Assembly: GCA_009733775.1 (NCBI GenBank)
Contig: WOGZ01000592.1
Location: 1 to 13,086, forward strand
DNA: 13,086 bases
Reading direction: 5' to 3'
DNA from: Alectoria sarmentosa
Lineage: Eukaryota; Ascomycota; Lecanoromycetes; Lecanorales; Parmeliaceae
Every line of letters begins with the position of its first letter. Positions within the stretch are counted from its first letter, which is position 1. The notes below the pieces were generated by a model. The model saw only the letters and a list, made by a program, of their open reading frames with translations. It was not told the DNA's origin and made no database searches. Made by a program: the position numbers and the translations under genes. This document shows, piece after piece, positions 1-10,673 of the stretch.

Positions 1-339
1 TTTAAACTCTTTAACGATTATATATATATTTTTTAAATTCATTATTAAGATTTCGCTTTATTAAACGATATATAAATAAAATAAATTATTATTAAAGACT
101 TTTATTTTTATTTAATTCAAATTCGTTTAAAAAAAGATAATTTCAACTTTATAAAAAATATTAATTTAATTAATGATTTTAATTTATTAAAAATGTAATA
201 TAATTATAAATAACATTATAACGACGAGCGCAATCGCTTTTTACGCGAAAAACGTTTTTATTAAATAAATATTTGAAAGCAAATGTGAACGAATTTTAAT
301 AATAATTAAACGATAATTATAAACGTTATTTGAAACGCG
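1..339. other. AT-rich, gene-free DNA left of repeat A
   Basis: This stretch has very low G+C, with long A and T runs and scattered CpG-containing words such as the CG-rich cluster near 220-255. No frame stays open over a useful length and no RNA gene is visible. I compared its reverse complement with the DNA beyond the outer end of copy B (10700-11039) and found only chance-level similarity, so the A/B repeat appears to stop near 340. It is probably a separate, heavily mutated repeat or an older part of the same AT block. Its identity is unknown. Confidence 0.6.
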
Positions 340-1850
340 ATTTTTTTTTTTAATAACCAATTTTTTTTGAACGATTACGAGAATATTAATAAAATCATGT
401 TTTAAAACATCGTTTTATAAAAAATACGCGAGGTCTTTAAGATAACAATTATTATAATTTTTTCAAATATCGTTTTCATTTTTTTTTAAAAAAGATTATA
501 TCGCTTATTCTCGTTTTAAAATCTTTTTAAATGTTATCATTCAATTTTTTTGCGATATTATAAATGAATTCGATTTAATCGAATTATTATATATAATTAA
601 ATTGATTTTTTAAAACGAAATTTCGATATAAAATCGTTATAATATTAAGATTATTAATCATATATTTTAAAACATTCGCAACAACTTTAAATCGTTTAAT
701 AATATAATTATATACTTTTGCGACGATTTTCGTTAAATTTTATCGATTAATAAAAGCGTTAAGTTAAAACGTATCGTTACATTTATTTTAAAAAAATTAT
801 ATTTATAAAATCATATTTAAATCTTTAAATTTACGAAAAATATGAAATTTTATAATTTAAATTTAATTAAATAAAATCGTGTTGATATAAAAACATTCGC
901 AAATGATTTTTTAAATATAAATAATGAAATTTTAATAAATATAAAAAAATAAAAGATTATTAATTAATTTATCGATTAATTATTAAATAACATTATTATA
1001 AGTTTTATTAATATTATTTATCGCGATTTAAATTTATATCGAGCATTTGATTTTTACATCTTTAAAGCGATTTTTTGCACTTTTAATAAAAACGTTATTT
1101 GATTTAATAATTAAATTTTTGATAAATTTTTTAAAATCAAAACGATATATATTAATTATAATTAAATCGATAACGAAAAAGATAATTTTCTTTTATTTAT
1201 TAAATTAATAAACGTTTTTAAATCAATTTTTTTATTATCTCATTATTTAAAATTGAAAAAGAATTATATAATAATAATATTATTAAGAAATTTATAATAA
1301 TTATAAAATTTATACAATGAAACACGTTTATAAATCAAATATATTAAATTTAAGATATTCGATTATCGCATTTTTAAAAACGAATATAACGATAAACGTT
1401 ATTATATATCATATATATCTCTTATTTCGTTCGATTCAAATAGTTTATATATTCTTTTTCGACGTATTTAATATTTAATTCGTTTAATTTTTAATATAAT
1501 GATTAATAAGTCGTAAAGTTAATTTTTATAACAAATCGATTTATGTTTATAATTGAAGGTTTTCGCTTATGATTAATTATATATAATCTTGAATCGAGTT
1601 ATTAATAAAATCGATTTATTTATTATGATTTCAAGCGATTTATTAAGAAAACAATCGAATTACTCGATTAAATGTATTAAGAATAAGTTTATTAAGCAGG
1701 TGCTTCTTATATAGCGATAAAAGTAGATCATATACGCATAGAAAGCAAGTAAAGTTCGCTTGACCGGCGTTACTTATATCCATTCCGCCTTCATTTGCCT
1801 TGAGTACCATGAATTTAATTCATGGGCCTTGACTTGTATATATATAAAAA
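340..1850 (+). repeat. Copy A of a 1.5 kb repeat, inverted relative to copy B (9190-10660), mostly RIP-mutated
   Basis: The reverse complement of this segment aligns with 9190-10660 nearly end to end. Paired coordinates add up to about 11036-11039 at every point I tested (600 with 10436, 1669 with 9370, 1827 with 9212), so the arms are collinear with few net indels. Examples are the AATCGAATTACTCGATT word near 1653-1669 against 9370-9386, and the AATTCGATTTAATCGAATT word near 567-585 against its partner near 10451-10469. From 340 to about 1690 the copy is AT-rich and broken in all frames. From about 1690 to 1850 it has normal composition yet still aligns to B, so mutation stopped inside the repeat. 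No coding remnant identifies the element type. The inner end is uncertain: similarity weakens beyond 1850, with possible traces to about 1910. Confidence 0.8.
1807..1825. repeat. Perfect 9-bp inverted repeat with a 1-nt centre
   Basis: CCATGAATT, a single T, then AATTCATGG form a perfect palindrome in the non-mutated end of repeat A, about 640 bp beyond the stop codon of the WD40 gene. The matching stretch of copy B has lost the symmetry through C-to-T and G-to-A changes. It could be a protein-binding site, a cruciform, or part of the original transposon terminus. Nothing in the sequence decides between these. Confidence 0.5.
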
Positions 1851-2465
1851 GCCATTGGTCACTATCGAACGCGGTAGCAGGATGTAATCTACGCGTGAAA
1901 TATTCTCATACGGGATTTGATCTTCACTGAGTGATTCCCGAAGCCTGCCGAGGGTGCGTAATAAATTCTCAATGTCTCGTCAATTATGTCAAGGTACGGC
2001 GGTTTTCGGTCCTTGTTCTAAGTTGTTGGAAATCTTGCGAGCCTACTTGCCCAAACATGCACTCGAACGTTGGCAATATTACTGAAGTTGGAATCCCATG
2101 TCGAGTTTGAACTCTGGTTAATAAAGCTGTCTTCATAGGCAAGCTGGGAGGGCATTGAGGAGATAGGCTCGCGACCCCTACTTGGGCGGTCTGGTCATTT
2201 GATTCATTGATCACTGCGTGCAAGAAGCTCAGGCTATCTAAATGGCATTCAACATCGTGGTTCCACCCTGCATATTTTCGTACAGGTGTATCATTCAAAA
2301 GCACATCGCCCATAAAGATCCCACACAATTCCGACCACCAACAGATCTCAATCTGTCCAGGCAAGTGGCAGAAGCACAAATGAGCACAGCCAACAAGACT
2401 CATTATTCCAATTCTAGAGCTCCCTCCTGTTCACCAGCATTTGCGTTAGCAACATCTTCAAGCTC
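1851..2465. other. 3' flank of the WD40 gene, no supported gene
   Basis: This 615-bp stretch has ordinary composition and lies between the stop codon of the WD40 gene and the visible inner end of repeat A. It probably holds the 3' UTR and polyadenylation region. I see no AATAAA on the minus strand inside it; the closest is at 1688-1693, in the mutated border, and fungal poly(A) signals are often degenerate. An open frame of 139 codons runs on the minus strand at 1984-2403, beginning 63 bp after the stop. Its translation has no recognisable domain and looks like non-coding sequence, so I do not call it a gene. Confidence 0.5.
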
Positions 2466-5400
2466 TCACGCTTCAGTATGTAGGCCATCAACGAATGTCA
2501 TCTCTTCAGGCTTCTCTTTCAAAGCCAATCTTTCGTCGATCATTTTAGCCAGATACTTATCCAGGGTGTCGCCCCCCATAGCCTCGCCGCTGACATACTT
2601 GCTACTGACCTTATCATTAAGTGTGCGAGTGGTGAGGTTGAGCTCCTTAGTCAGCTCTTGAATTGTACCATACTCGAGCTTGGCCACTGATGATGATGTG
2701 ATCCTATTTCGGAAGGCCCGCAATGATAAATACATCTGCTCCCCTAATTCATTAAGATCATTGAGGTTCGCTGCGCTCTTGCTCCATCGTCGATTGTCCA
2801 TGGAAGGACGCTTAGATCTGGAGGTCAGGGTAATATTCTGATCTGATGGGATCGGTGAGTGGCCTTGCGAGGGCTGGCGCTGAACTGTTCCGTTTGCAGG
2901 AGACACTGGAGCGCTTACAGGATGTGGAAGTGCCGGAGCGGAGATATTGGGAGCAGCAGCCAAGGTATACCTGGAATTCTTCCGTCGGACACGAGACGAG
3001 GAAGGTCCTCGTGTCGGAGTCACCGTGTCGCCCTCGCTCGTCAAAGACTTCTGGAAGTCTGAGACTTCTGCTTTCGACAGAATGTGTCTCAGAGGTTGGG
3101 CCGGTGGCGGTATTTGTCTCGAAGGTGATTCTTCGCCATTAGGGGCATCGTGAAATCCGCTTGGCTTGAGCAAGTTACAGGACAAATCCCACGTCATCAC
3201 TGTACCATCAAGACCACAGCTAACTAGATGAATGCGAGGAGAGTCGCCTTCTACGGGGCTTTGGAGGAGCTTGATCGCAGAAACCGCATTTTGTCCATAT
3301 TCTCTAGTCAACATTTCTCCGGAGTCGTATTCGTGAATTCTAATGGACTTGTCGGTGGAAGATACGCCCAAAAGTAGGCGCGATGCTGTTGCCAAGTCGT
3401 CGGGGTCATGTACCTCTAGCGAGCTCATTATCACGCTGTCGCCGCTTGTGGGGTCTGAAGCCTTGAAGCTGTGCAAAAGACGGCCAGAGGACACATTGTA
3501 TCTGAGAACCTGCCTATCCAGTGTGGAAACCAACACTACATTTGGCTCGGCAGGTACGGTAGTGAGGGAGATAGGGCTGGCCTTGAGCGTGATGACCCTG
3601 ATAGGTAAAAAGGCTAGCGACTGCTTTTCTCCATGGGCTATCTTTCGCACGATTATTGTCCTGTCTGATGATATTGATAAAAGAGTGGCCCCGTCTAGAA
3701 ACCTGACGTCGCCTACGGCTGCCGCGTGGTCGTCCAAGGTCTGGAGATGGTCCAGCTGGGATTTATGCTTCCGAAAGCGAAAAAGCTGCAAGGTCCTGTC
3801 TCTTCCGCAAGTCACAATAATAGTCGATTCTTCTGTGTTTGCGACAGCTATGCCGTTAATATCTCCACTATGCGCTTGAACGAATGTCTCACTGTCATTT
3901 GAACGATCAATGAGTCTGCGATTAAATCGGTCAGCGGCTATGTCTCGGACGTTACTGTGTATGTGAATAGCGTCAAACTTACCGCAAAACACCCAGTTTA
4001 TCGCCAGAAAGCAGATGCTCCTCAGACCAAAAAGGAATAACTATCTTCAGATCGTTGATGACGCCATCTTGCTGGTCCAGAGTAATCTTCGTGCTACCAG
4101 CGCATGTACCGTCGAGCAACCAGAACAGTACGGTACCCCTTGCCGAAAAAGTAAGAAAATCAGGGCTGTCGATCCTGCATTTGGGCAGCAGACTTGACAC
4201 TCCAAGCACAGCACTTTCGTGAGCAGGCAGTCTCTTGGACATGGAAACCATCCCACAAGCTCTTTTGGTGTCTGCTACTCCCTGAATCTCAATAATTCGG
4301 TGGGAGTCAACGGTGATGACTCGACCGCGCACGAGCCCGATAGCTATAGTATCAGGCAACTTTTCTAAGCCGATCGAAGAGAAAGGCGAAATTGTGATAG
4401 GTGGAAGCGTTGGCATTGTAGGCTTGATCAAGGTCTCTAGGCTTATGAACCTCGTCGTGCCTTCTCTGCCTCCCATCCAAAGAAGCCCGTACGTGCGATC
4501 GAAAACAGCGCAGAGGATGCCAAAATCGACCTGAGCGACTCGGTCGAGTCGCTGCGTGCGGTCGCTGTCGTCTAGAAGGCAGATATCGCCTTGCGCAGTA
4601 CAAAGAATAGCCCTACAGTCGGAGATCGCAACGGCGCTGGTAAATGTTGCATCCATTAGAGGTCCAAGTAAGCAGCTCCGCCCCGCAAAAGCTTTTGGCG
4701 TTGGACTTCCGGGTGATCCTATGCCATTGGTGTCCAATTCGAGCCGTGCCTTCGCAGGTGAGACGGGAGTCCGCCAGACCTTAGCCTTCTCGGAGTCAGC
4801 ATTGGTATGTCAAGGTAAGAACTCCCTGTTGTGAGACAGGTCCAGGAGTAGAAGGAGGGTTTTGCTCCCGTGATTTGTCTTGCAACTCAGATTTTGGAAC
4901 AAAGCCGGGAAAGATGACCCCGAAATGTACATACATGGCGAATACCAATACTGACTACGCTGTGACCCATCCATATAACACGATGCACGTTACTGCATTT
5001 GTTACTCGAATGTATCTTGGCTGACCCGGTCTTGGCATTAATTGAATATATAAGTATAAAACCATCGTGGGTGTTTCCCAGGGTACAGAGCCAACGGGAG
5101 TCGTGAGAGAAAGCAACGGAAGAGATCCCGAAGCTATGGTCGCTAAGGATAGACAAGGGGACATCCGATGGACTATCAGTCGCAGTGGAGAATATAAGCA
5201 CCCTTGGATTATATCCCGTCTGCACCTATTAATCGAAGATAGGAAACTTGGGGCTGGCCAATTTACCTCTCCGACAGCCATGAGGTTACCTCCGCGGCTT
5301 AGTGACACGCACGATGATTCTCTGCTCCGGTTGTTGGCCCTGCCCTGACTTGGTGAATCTGGCGGATGGTCCAACAAGTTATTGTATTTTATCCCACAGC

Positions 5401-5779
5401 CTCCGTCCTTGAGAGGCGATCCGTTTCGACCTTTTCCCGGAGTACTGGATGGCGTTGCTGCATTGTAGAAGGATGGAGTTGTATTGATTGGTATTGCATT
5501 TGGTCTGGCCCTGAACAGCTGCTGGGTTATCTTGAGATGCTCATCAACTCGAGAAAGCACAGCGGCAGAGCTGGCACAACAGACAAAGGTGTGGTATTCA
5601 GGAAGCGCATCGAATGCATTGACTGAATTTGTCGTAGTACCGACAACGCTAATGAGGCTCAATTGTAACATGTTACATTCTCGACCTTGTCTCGTAAGAC
5701 TACGGCCGGGAATCTGCGTCGCATGAAATTTGCTCGTCGGTGTGAGCATCAAGCTTGCAGCGTGGCCAATCTCGCTCAT
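2466..5779 (-). CDS. WD40-repeat protein, MABP1/WDR62-like family, 4 exons, 1016 aa
   Basis: The gene model has exons 5779-5267, 5219-4935, 4785-3983 and 3915-2466 on the minus strand. Their lengths (513, 285, 803, 1450 nt) join in frame to 1016 codons plus stop. Visible parts are: the start of the first propeller, with VVGTTT (45-50) and FRARP (89-93); blade ends such as GFILIYSI (224-231), RHAKVWR (265-271), GDICLLDD (332-339) and GTVLFWLLD (483-491); a second set, GRDRTLQLF (571-579), SDRTIIVRK (617-625), STDKSIRIHEYDSG (720-733) and GLDGTVMTWDLS (768-779); a Ser/Pro-rich linker (about 790-904); and a helical C-terminal segment (about 921-1005). This layout of two propellers, disordered linker and C-terminal helices is that of MABP1/WDR62-like proteins. 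In animals these act as scaffolds for JNK signalling; the fungal role is not established and a scaffold function here is inference. There is no signal peptide or membrane segment. The start is the first in-frame ATG after an upstream TGA near 5813. Its context is weak (T at -3), so an additional 5' exon or use of Met11 is possible. Confidence 0.82.
3916..3982 (-). other. Intron 3 of the WD40 gene (67 bp)
   Basis: On the minus strand the donor is GTAAGT, the branch site is GCTGAC and the acceptor is CGCAG. The intron splits codon Arg534 (CG/A) and joins SGDKLGVLR to LIDRSND. Without splicing the frame ends at once, because the donor itself supplies TAA after the CGG codon. Confidence 0.88.
4786..4934 (-). 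other. Intron 2 of the WD40 gene (about 149 bp, acceptor uncertain)
   Basis: The donor is the canonical GTATGT just after codon His266. A perfect GCTGAC branch sequence lies close to the 3' end. The chosen AAG acceptor gives RHAKVWR, the expected end of a WD40 blade. Alternative acceptors 6 nt on either side keep the frame, giving RHVWR or an extra Lys. This intron is two to three times longer than the other two, so a micro-exon inside it is possible. Confidence 0.65.
5220..5266 (-). other. Intron 1 of the WD40 gene (47 bp)
   Basis: On the minus strand the donor is GTAAAT and the acceptor is GCAG. The intron lies between codons (phase 0), after AVGE (168-171) and before TGYNPRVLIFS (172-182). 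Joining these gives a continuous WD40 strand. The reading frame of exon 1 does stay open through the intron, but that translation loses the conserved strand. The length is typical of filamentous fungi. Confidence 0.85.
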
Positions 5780-5999
5780 CGAGATCGAGCGAGATGGTGG
5801 GCTGGCACTGGTTCAAGGACAAACACAGGTGTTGTTGAGTCAAGGACTCCTGGTAAAGGCCATCGTCAATCCTCTAAACATAGTTCTTCGAGCTCTTTGA
5901 ATTGTCACGACAAAAGATGGATCGATGCCCGAAAGCCTTAGGTACTTATCAAGCCGGTGAGGTGGCTCAAACTCTGGGTGTCGAGTTGGGGAGTCGGGA

Positions 6000-6024
6000 T
6001 AGTAGTAGTAGTAGTAGTAGTAGT
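6000..6024. repeat. AGT trinucleotide microsatellite, eight units
   Basis: A T followed by eight uninterrupted AGT units, in the upstream region of the WD40 gene. Read on the minus strand in one frame it gives eight consecutive Tyr codons preceded by Met-Asn-Asp. It is uninterrupted, so it may be length-polymorphic. Confidence 0.9.
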
Positions 6025-6415
6025 CATTCATGAGTAAGGCCCGCAGAGCTAAGGCCTTACCACTGTTACCAGGGTCCCGAGCCAGAAGCCTTGCCCCACT
6101 AGGTGAGTTCTCGGCCCCGGGTGCCACCCCCAAGGCTTATTCTCAGGCCTAAAGCTATCTTCGAGTGCTGGACACCTATCAAATTCGCTGATGATTTGGG
6201 AGAGAGCGCCCTAACTTTGCAGCCTCACGAGGAAACTCCATTGTTTTGATATCTTTCTCCCCACGTCAGGTCCCTATCAGGCTTTGCAGCTGCTATCTTA
6301 ACTCACATACCTGAAGAGTCGCCCGCGGGGTTGCCCCCGAGGGTGCCTGGAAGGGGTGCAGCCCTCCCTAACAGCCCGACCCTGAACGCCTACTTGAAAT
6401 CAAATTTGTATCCCT

Positions 6416-6460
6416 TTCATTCATTCGGTTATTGTTCGTTCGTTCGTCTGATCGTCTGTT
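6416..6460. repeat. Imperfect TTCA/TTCG tetranucleotide tract at the compartment boundary
   Basis: The tract holds TTCATTCATTCGG and later GTTCGTTCGTTCG, followed by GTCTG/ATCGTCTG variants. It lies within 70 bp of the abrupt change from balanced to AT-rich sequence near 6480 and marks the right edge of the gene island. Confidence 0.65.
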
Positions 6461-6480
6461 AGTTTGTTTTCTTTACGATA

Positions 6481-9189
6481 AATAGAATAAAATAATGATT
6501 GCAATATTTAAACTCGTTGATAACTTTAATTTATTACGTATATTAAAAATAATCTTTTTAAAATCTTTTTGCAAATTTAAAACTTTATTATTAATATTAA
6601 TAATAAAGATTATTAATATAAGTCGAAAAAATATAAAATAATACGAGATTTAAGCTTTTCAATTATATTATAATACGAGATAAAATTAAAACTTTTTAAT
6701 TTATATTATTTTTAAAATAATATAAGTTTTTAATAAATTATTTTATAAAATAATATATTCGCGAGTTTATTTTATAAAATAATATATATATATAAAATAT
6801 TTTATATTAATTAAAAAAAGCTAAGCGATTATAAAGCATTATAAAAATAATAAATAAAATAATACTTATAGTTTTTCATTATTATGCAATTTATTAAAAT
6901 AATTAATTAAAGATTTTAATTTCTGAATTTCATTTTTTGAGTTTCATAATTTCGAATTTATTATCTTTTTTATTAATTATAAACGCGTGTTATTTATATT
7001 TTATAATTATTTACATTTAATAATTAATGTGATAAATTTTTAAAATGCGAAACTTTAGTTTTATTAATTGCGACGATTAAACTTTCTCGTCGAAAAATGC
7101 AATTAATTATAAATAAAGATTTGAATTCTTTTTTTATAAAATCATTTATTTCGCATAAATCGCAAAAAGATTTACATTTATTTCAAAAAATATATATCAA
7201 AATCAATCGTAAAATATAAAAATTATAATTTTATTTTCGAAAATAGGTACGATAAAAAAAAGCTTTCGATGTTTTTTAAAACGCTTTTAATATTGATTTC
7301 TAAAATCTTAAATTATTTATAATCGTTTTTACATTATTTATAATTTCTTTTACAATTTTTTTAAAAAATAACTTTTATTATAAACGTCTCGTAATTTTTT
7401 TGAATAACGACGAATTTTCCGAAATGCGATAATTAATTCTCGTTATTAATTATAAATGTTTAATAAAATAATAATTAAAAAGATTTACTTTTTTATTTAA
7501 TTATTTATAAATTAACGTTTTATTTTTTTATTTTTTTATAATATTTAAATTTATTACACGTTATTTAATTTTAAACTTTGAAAATAATATAACGTAAATA
7601 TTTTCTCATATTTATGATTATAATAATAAATAAAATTAATTGCTTTTATAGAAAAACGCGATTTTATAAAACAAAAAATTACGAAAATTAACTCTTTTAT
7701 TTTCAACGTATATATAAATGCTTTTTCTCTTCTAATATACGTATTTAAAAACGTTTTTATAATTATTAAATCAAAAGTAAATAATAAAAACGAAAATGAT
7801 AATTAATAACAATTTTGTTATAAATTAATTAAACGACGCTTTAAAGCGCAAAATCGATAAAAAATTAAATTAAAATATTAATATTAAACGATCTCGAGCT
7901 TATATAAGCACTTTTAAATTTGAAAAACAATTTATAAAAAAAGCGAAAAAGACGAATATTTTTAATATTAAATATGTAATTCGAAATTATAAGCGTATTA
8001 ACGAATATAAGTATGCGATTAAAAACGAAAAAAAAACTCAAAAAAATGAAATTTGATAAAAAATCATAAATAAACGATAATGTTTTTTCGATTTTAATTA
8101 TCGTTTTAATAATTTAACGTTATAATAATAATATTTAAGATATTCACGCGAAAGTTATAATAAATCGTTACGAAATTTTTATTATATTCTTAATAATTAT
8201 ATACGTTAATAATAATAATTAACATTTTATATAAGAAAACTTTAATAATAAACAAAAAAATAAACTCGATAGATTTTTATTTATTTTATCGTTAATTTTA
8301 TTACGCACGTTAATTAATATAAATTCGATTTTTTAAATTACTCGAAAGCGAGACGAAATATTTAATCAAACGCATTATAATATAATTATAAAGTTTTAAT
8401 TAATTAAATCTCAACTTTTTTTAAAATCTCGTTAAATTAAACGCGAATATAATAATAAAATAAAGATAATTTTATTTATTAAGATGTAAAAAATATAACG
8501 AATAATTATATATAACTTTTTAAAAAAATGAACATTTAAATTAATGTTTTAATTTAAAACATTATTCATTTTATTATATAAGTAATTTGACTTTTTCTTC
8601 AATTAAATTTTTTTCTTTTCATGATTTTAATTATTATTATATACATTATTAAACAAATTGTTTAAAACGATCAAATCTATTTCGAAAATTTTCTTTCATC
8701 ACATTTTTATTTTAATTATTACGAGAAATTCGTTTAACGAAATATGGTAAATTATATTCAATATTATTATTTTAAAGTCGAAAATAATAATAATAAAAAT
8801 TATTATTTGAACTTATCTCTTAATAATTAATTAAATATAATTTAAATATTAATAAATTTCAATTAAATGCGAATATTATAAATGTTAAAAAAAAATTTGA
8901 TAATGAAAAATATAACACAATTTTTCATAATTTCGCTCGTCTCGCGCTTTTTATTAATAAATTATATCTTTTATCATCGAATATAATAAAATCTCTTTCG
9001 ATTAAACAATTTAATAAAATGAAATCATTAATCTCGCATTATAAACCTTTAAAAAAATTCTAAATAACATTTTTTATTAATATACATTATAATTATAAAA
9101 ATATAATAAACGATTATTTTTTTATAACATCGTTTCGATTATAAAAAAATTTCATAATTATTTTAATTAATAATTTATCTTCGTACATT
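6481..9189. other. 2.7 kb AT-rich, probably RIP-mutated, gene-free DNA
   Basis: This tract begins abruptly at about 6480 and runs into repeat B. G+C is very low, all frames are closed and the remaining C and G often lie in CpG. A duplicated word of about 18 bp (TTTTATAAAATAATATAT) occurs near 6742 and 6769. By coordinate symmetry it would pair with the WD40 gene if the inverted duplication continued inward. I tested parts of the gene sequence after mental C-to-T conversion and found only chance matches, so I do not call it a mutated gene copy. Most likely it is one or more degenerate transposons of unknown class. Confidence 0.6.
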
Positions 9190-10660
9190 TTCATTTAATT
9201 AATAAATTAAGGTTTATAAATTAATTTTATGATATTTAAAATAAATAAGGGCGAAACGAATTTAAGTAACGTCGATTAATCGAACTCTGCTTGCTTTTTA
9301 TATGTATATAATTTACTTTCATTGCTATATAAAAAGCATTTATTTAATAATCTTATTTTTAATATATTTAATCGAGTAACTCGATTGTTTTTTCGATAAA
9401 TCGTTTAAAACTATAATAAATAAATCGGTTTTGTAAATGATTCGATTTAAGATTATATATAATTAATTCTAAGCGAAGACCTTCGATTATAAACATATAA
9501 TCGATTTATTATAAAAATTAATTTTGCGATTTATTAATAAATATATTAAAAGCTAAATAAATTAAATATTAAATTCGTTAAAAAAAATGTAAATTGTTCG
9601 AATTGGGCGAAATAAGAGATATGCGTAATATATAATAACGTTTATTATTATATTCGTTTTCGAAAATGCGATAATCGAATATTTTAAATTTAATATACTT
9701 AATTTATAAACGTGTTTTATTATATAAATTTTATAATTATTATAAATTTCTTAATAACATTATTATATAACTTTATTTTGATTTCAAATAATGAAATAAT
9801 AAAAAAATTGATTTAAAAACGTTTATTAATTCGATAAATAAAAGAAAGTTATTTTTTCGTTAACGATTTGATCACGATTAATATATATCGTTTTAATTTT
9901 AAAAAATTTATTAAAAATTTGATTATTAAATTGAATAACGTTTTTATTAAAAGTGTAAAAAATCGTTTTAAAGATATAAAAGTTAAATGCTCGATATAAA
10001 CTCAAATCGCGATAAATAATATTAATAAAATCTATAATAATGTTATTTGATAATTAATTAATAAATTAATCGACAATTTCTCGTTTTTTTATATTTATTA
10101 AAATTTCATTATTTATATTTAAAAAATTATTTATAAATGTTTTTATATTAATATAATTTTGTTTAATTAAATTCGAATTGCGAAGTTTTACATTTTTCGT
10201 AAGTTTGAAAATTTAGATGTGAATTTATAAATTTGAGATTTTTAAGATAAATGTAACGATACGTTTTAATTCGACGCTTTTAATGATTAATAAAATTTGA
10301 CGAAAGTTTTAGCAAAAGCATATGATTATGTTATTAAACGATTTAAGATTTTTGCGAATATTTTAAAATATACGATTAACAATTTCGATATTATAATAAT
10401 TTTATATCGAAATTTGATTTTCAAAAATTTATTTAATTATGTATAATAATTCGATTAAATTGAATTTTATTTATAATATCGTAAAAAAATTGAATAATAA
10501 TATTTAAAAAAATCTTGAAATAAAAGTGATCGATATAATTTCTTTGAAAAAGAATAAAAACGATATTTAAAAAAGTTATAACAATTATTATTTTGAAATA
10601 TAATCTTATTAATATCTTTATAATCGTTTAAAAAGAAAAATTGATTATTGAAAATAGATA
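9190..10660 (-). repeat. Copy B of the 1.5 kb inverted repeat, RIP-mutated throughout
   Basis: It matches the reverse complement of 340-1850 (see copy A). All of it is AT-rich, including the part that pairs with the intact end of A (1690-1850). There B differs from A mostly by G-to-A and C-to-T, so B is the damaged version. The 74-codon open frame at 10467-10691 (minus) is rich in Phe, Tyr, Asn and Lys, as expected of AT-rich chance ORFs. The outer edge is near 10655-10660, where similarity to A stops about 15 bp before a palindrome cluster. Confidence 0.8.
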
Positions 10661-10673
10661 TATCGAAATTTAA

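Larger units (their letters stand above)
5780..6480 (-). promoter_or_regulatory. Upstream region and probable 5' UTR/promoter of the WD40 gene
   Basis: About 700 bp of normal composition lies between the start codon and the sharp AT-rich boundary near 6480, so any proximal promoter must be here. It holds a GC-rich patch (about 6322-6365), a C/T-rich stretch, an AGT microsatellite and a TTCG-rich tract. On the minus strand CAG/GTATGTGAGT near 6301-6313 looks like a strong splice donor, which would suit a 5' UTR intron, but I cannot pair it with an acceptor. I see no clear TATA box in the expected direction. An upstream open frame (6133-5840) contains a run of eight Tyr codons and is probably not a gene. 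Confidence 0.4.

Noticed and set aside
1..1690. Organellar (mitochondrial) origin of the AT-rich DNA
   Set aside because: It is joined to a nuclear-type gene with spliceosomal introns, has no mitochondrial genes or long ORFs, and shows transition-type divergence between repeat copies.
1838..1858. TATATATAAAA followed by CCATTGG, resembling a TATA box with a CCAAT element
   Set aside because: No gene follows on the plus strand, the TA run is variable between the repeat copies, and such words are frequent by chance in this DNA.
1984..2403. Minus-strand open frame of 139 codons just downstream of the WD40 gene
   Set aside because: No recognisable domain or low-level similarity, composition like non-coding DNA, and it starts 63 bp after the stop of a well-supported gene, where a 3' UTR is expected.
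3343..3879. Plus-strand open frame of 178 codons
   Set aside because: It lies entirely antisense to exon 4 of the WD40 gene and its translation has no domain; it is a shadow of the real reading frame.
6481..9189. Possibility that this tract is a RIP-mutated inverted copy of the WD40 gene
   Set aside because: Coordinate symmetry of the arms suggested it, but coding segments converted in mind to their mutated form (for example around GRDRTLQLF and the C-terminus) gave only chance-level matches, with many transversions.
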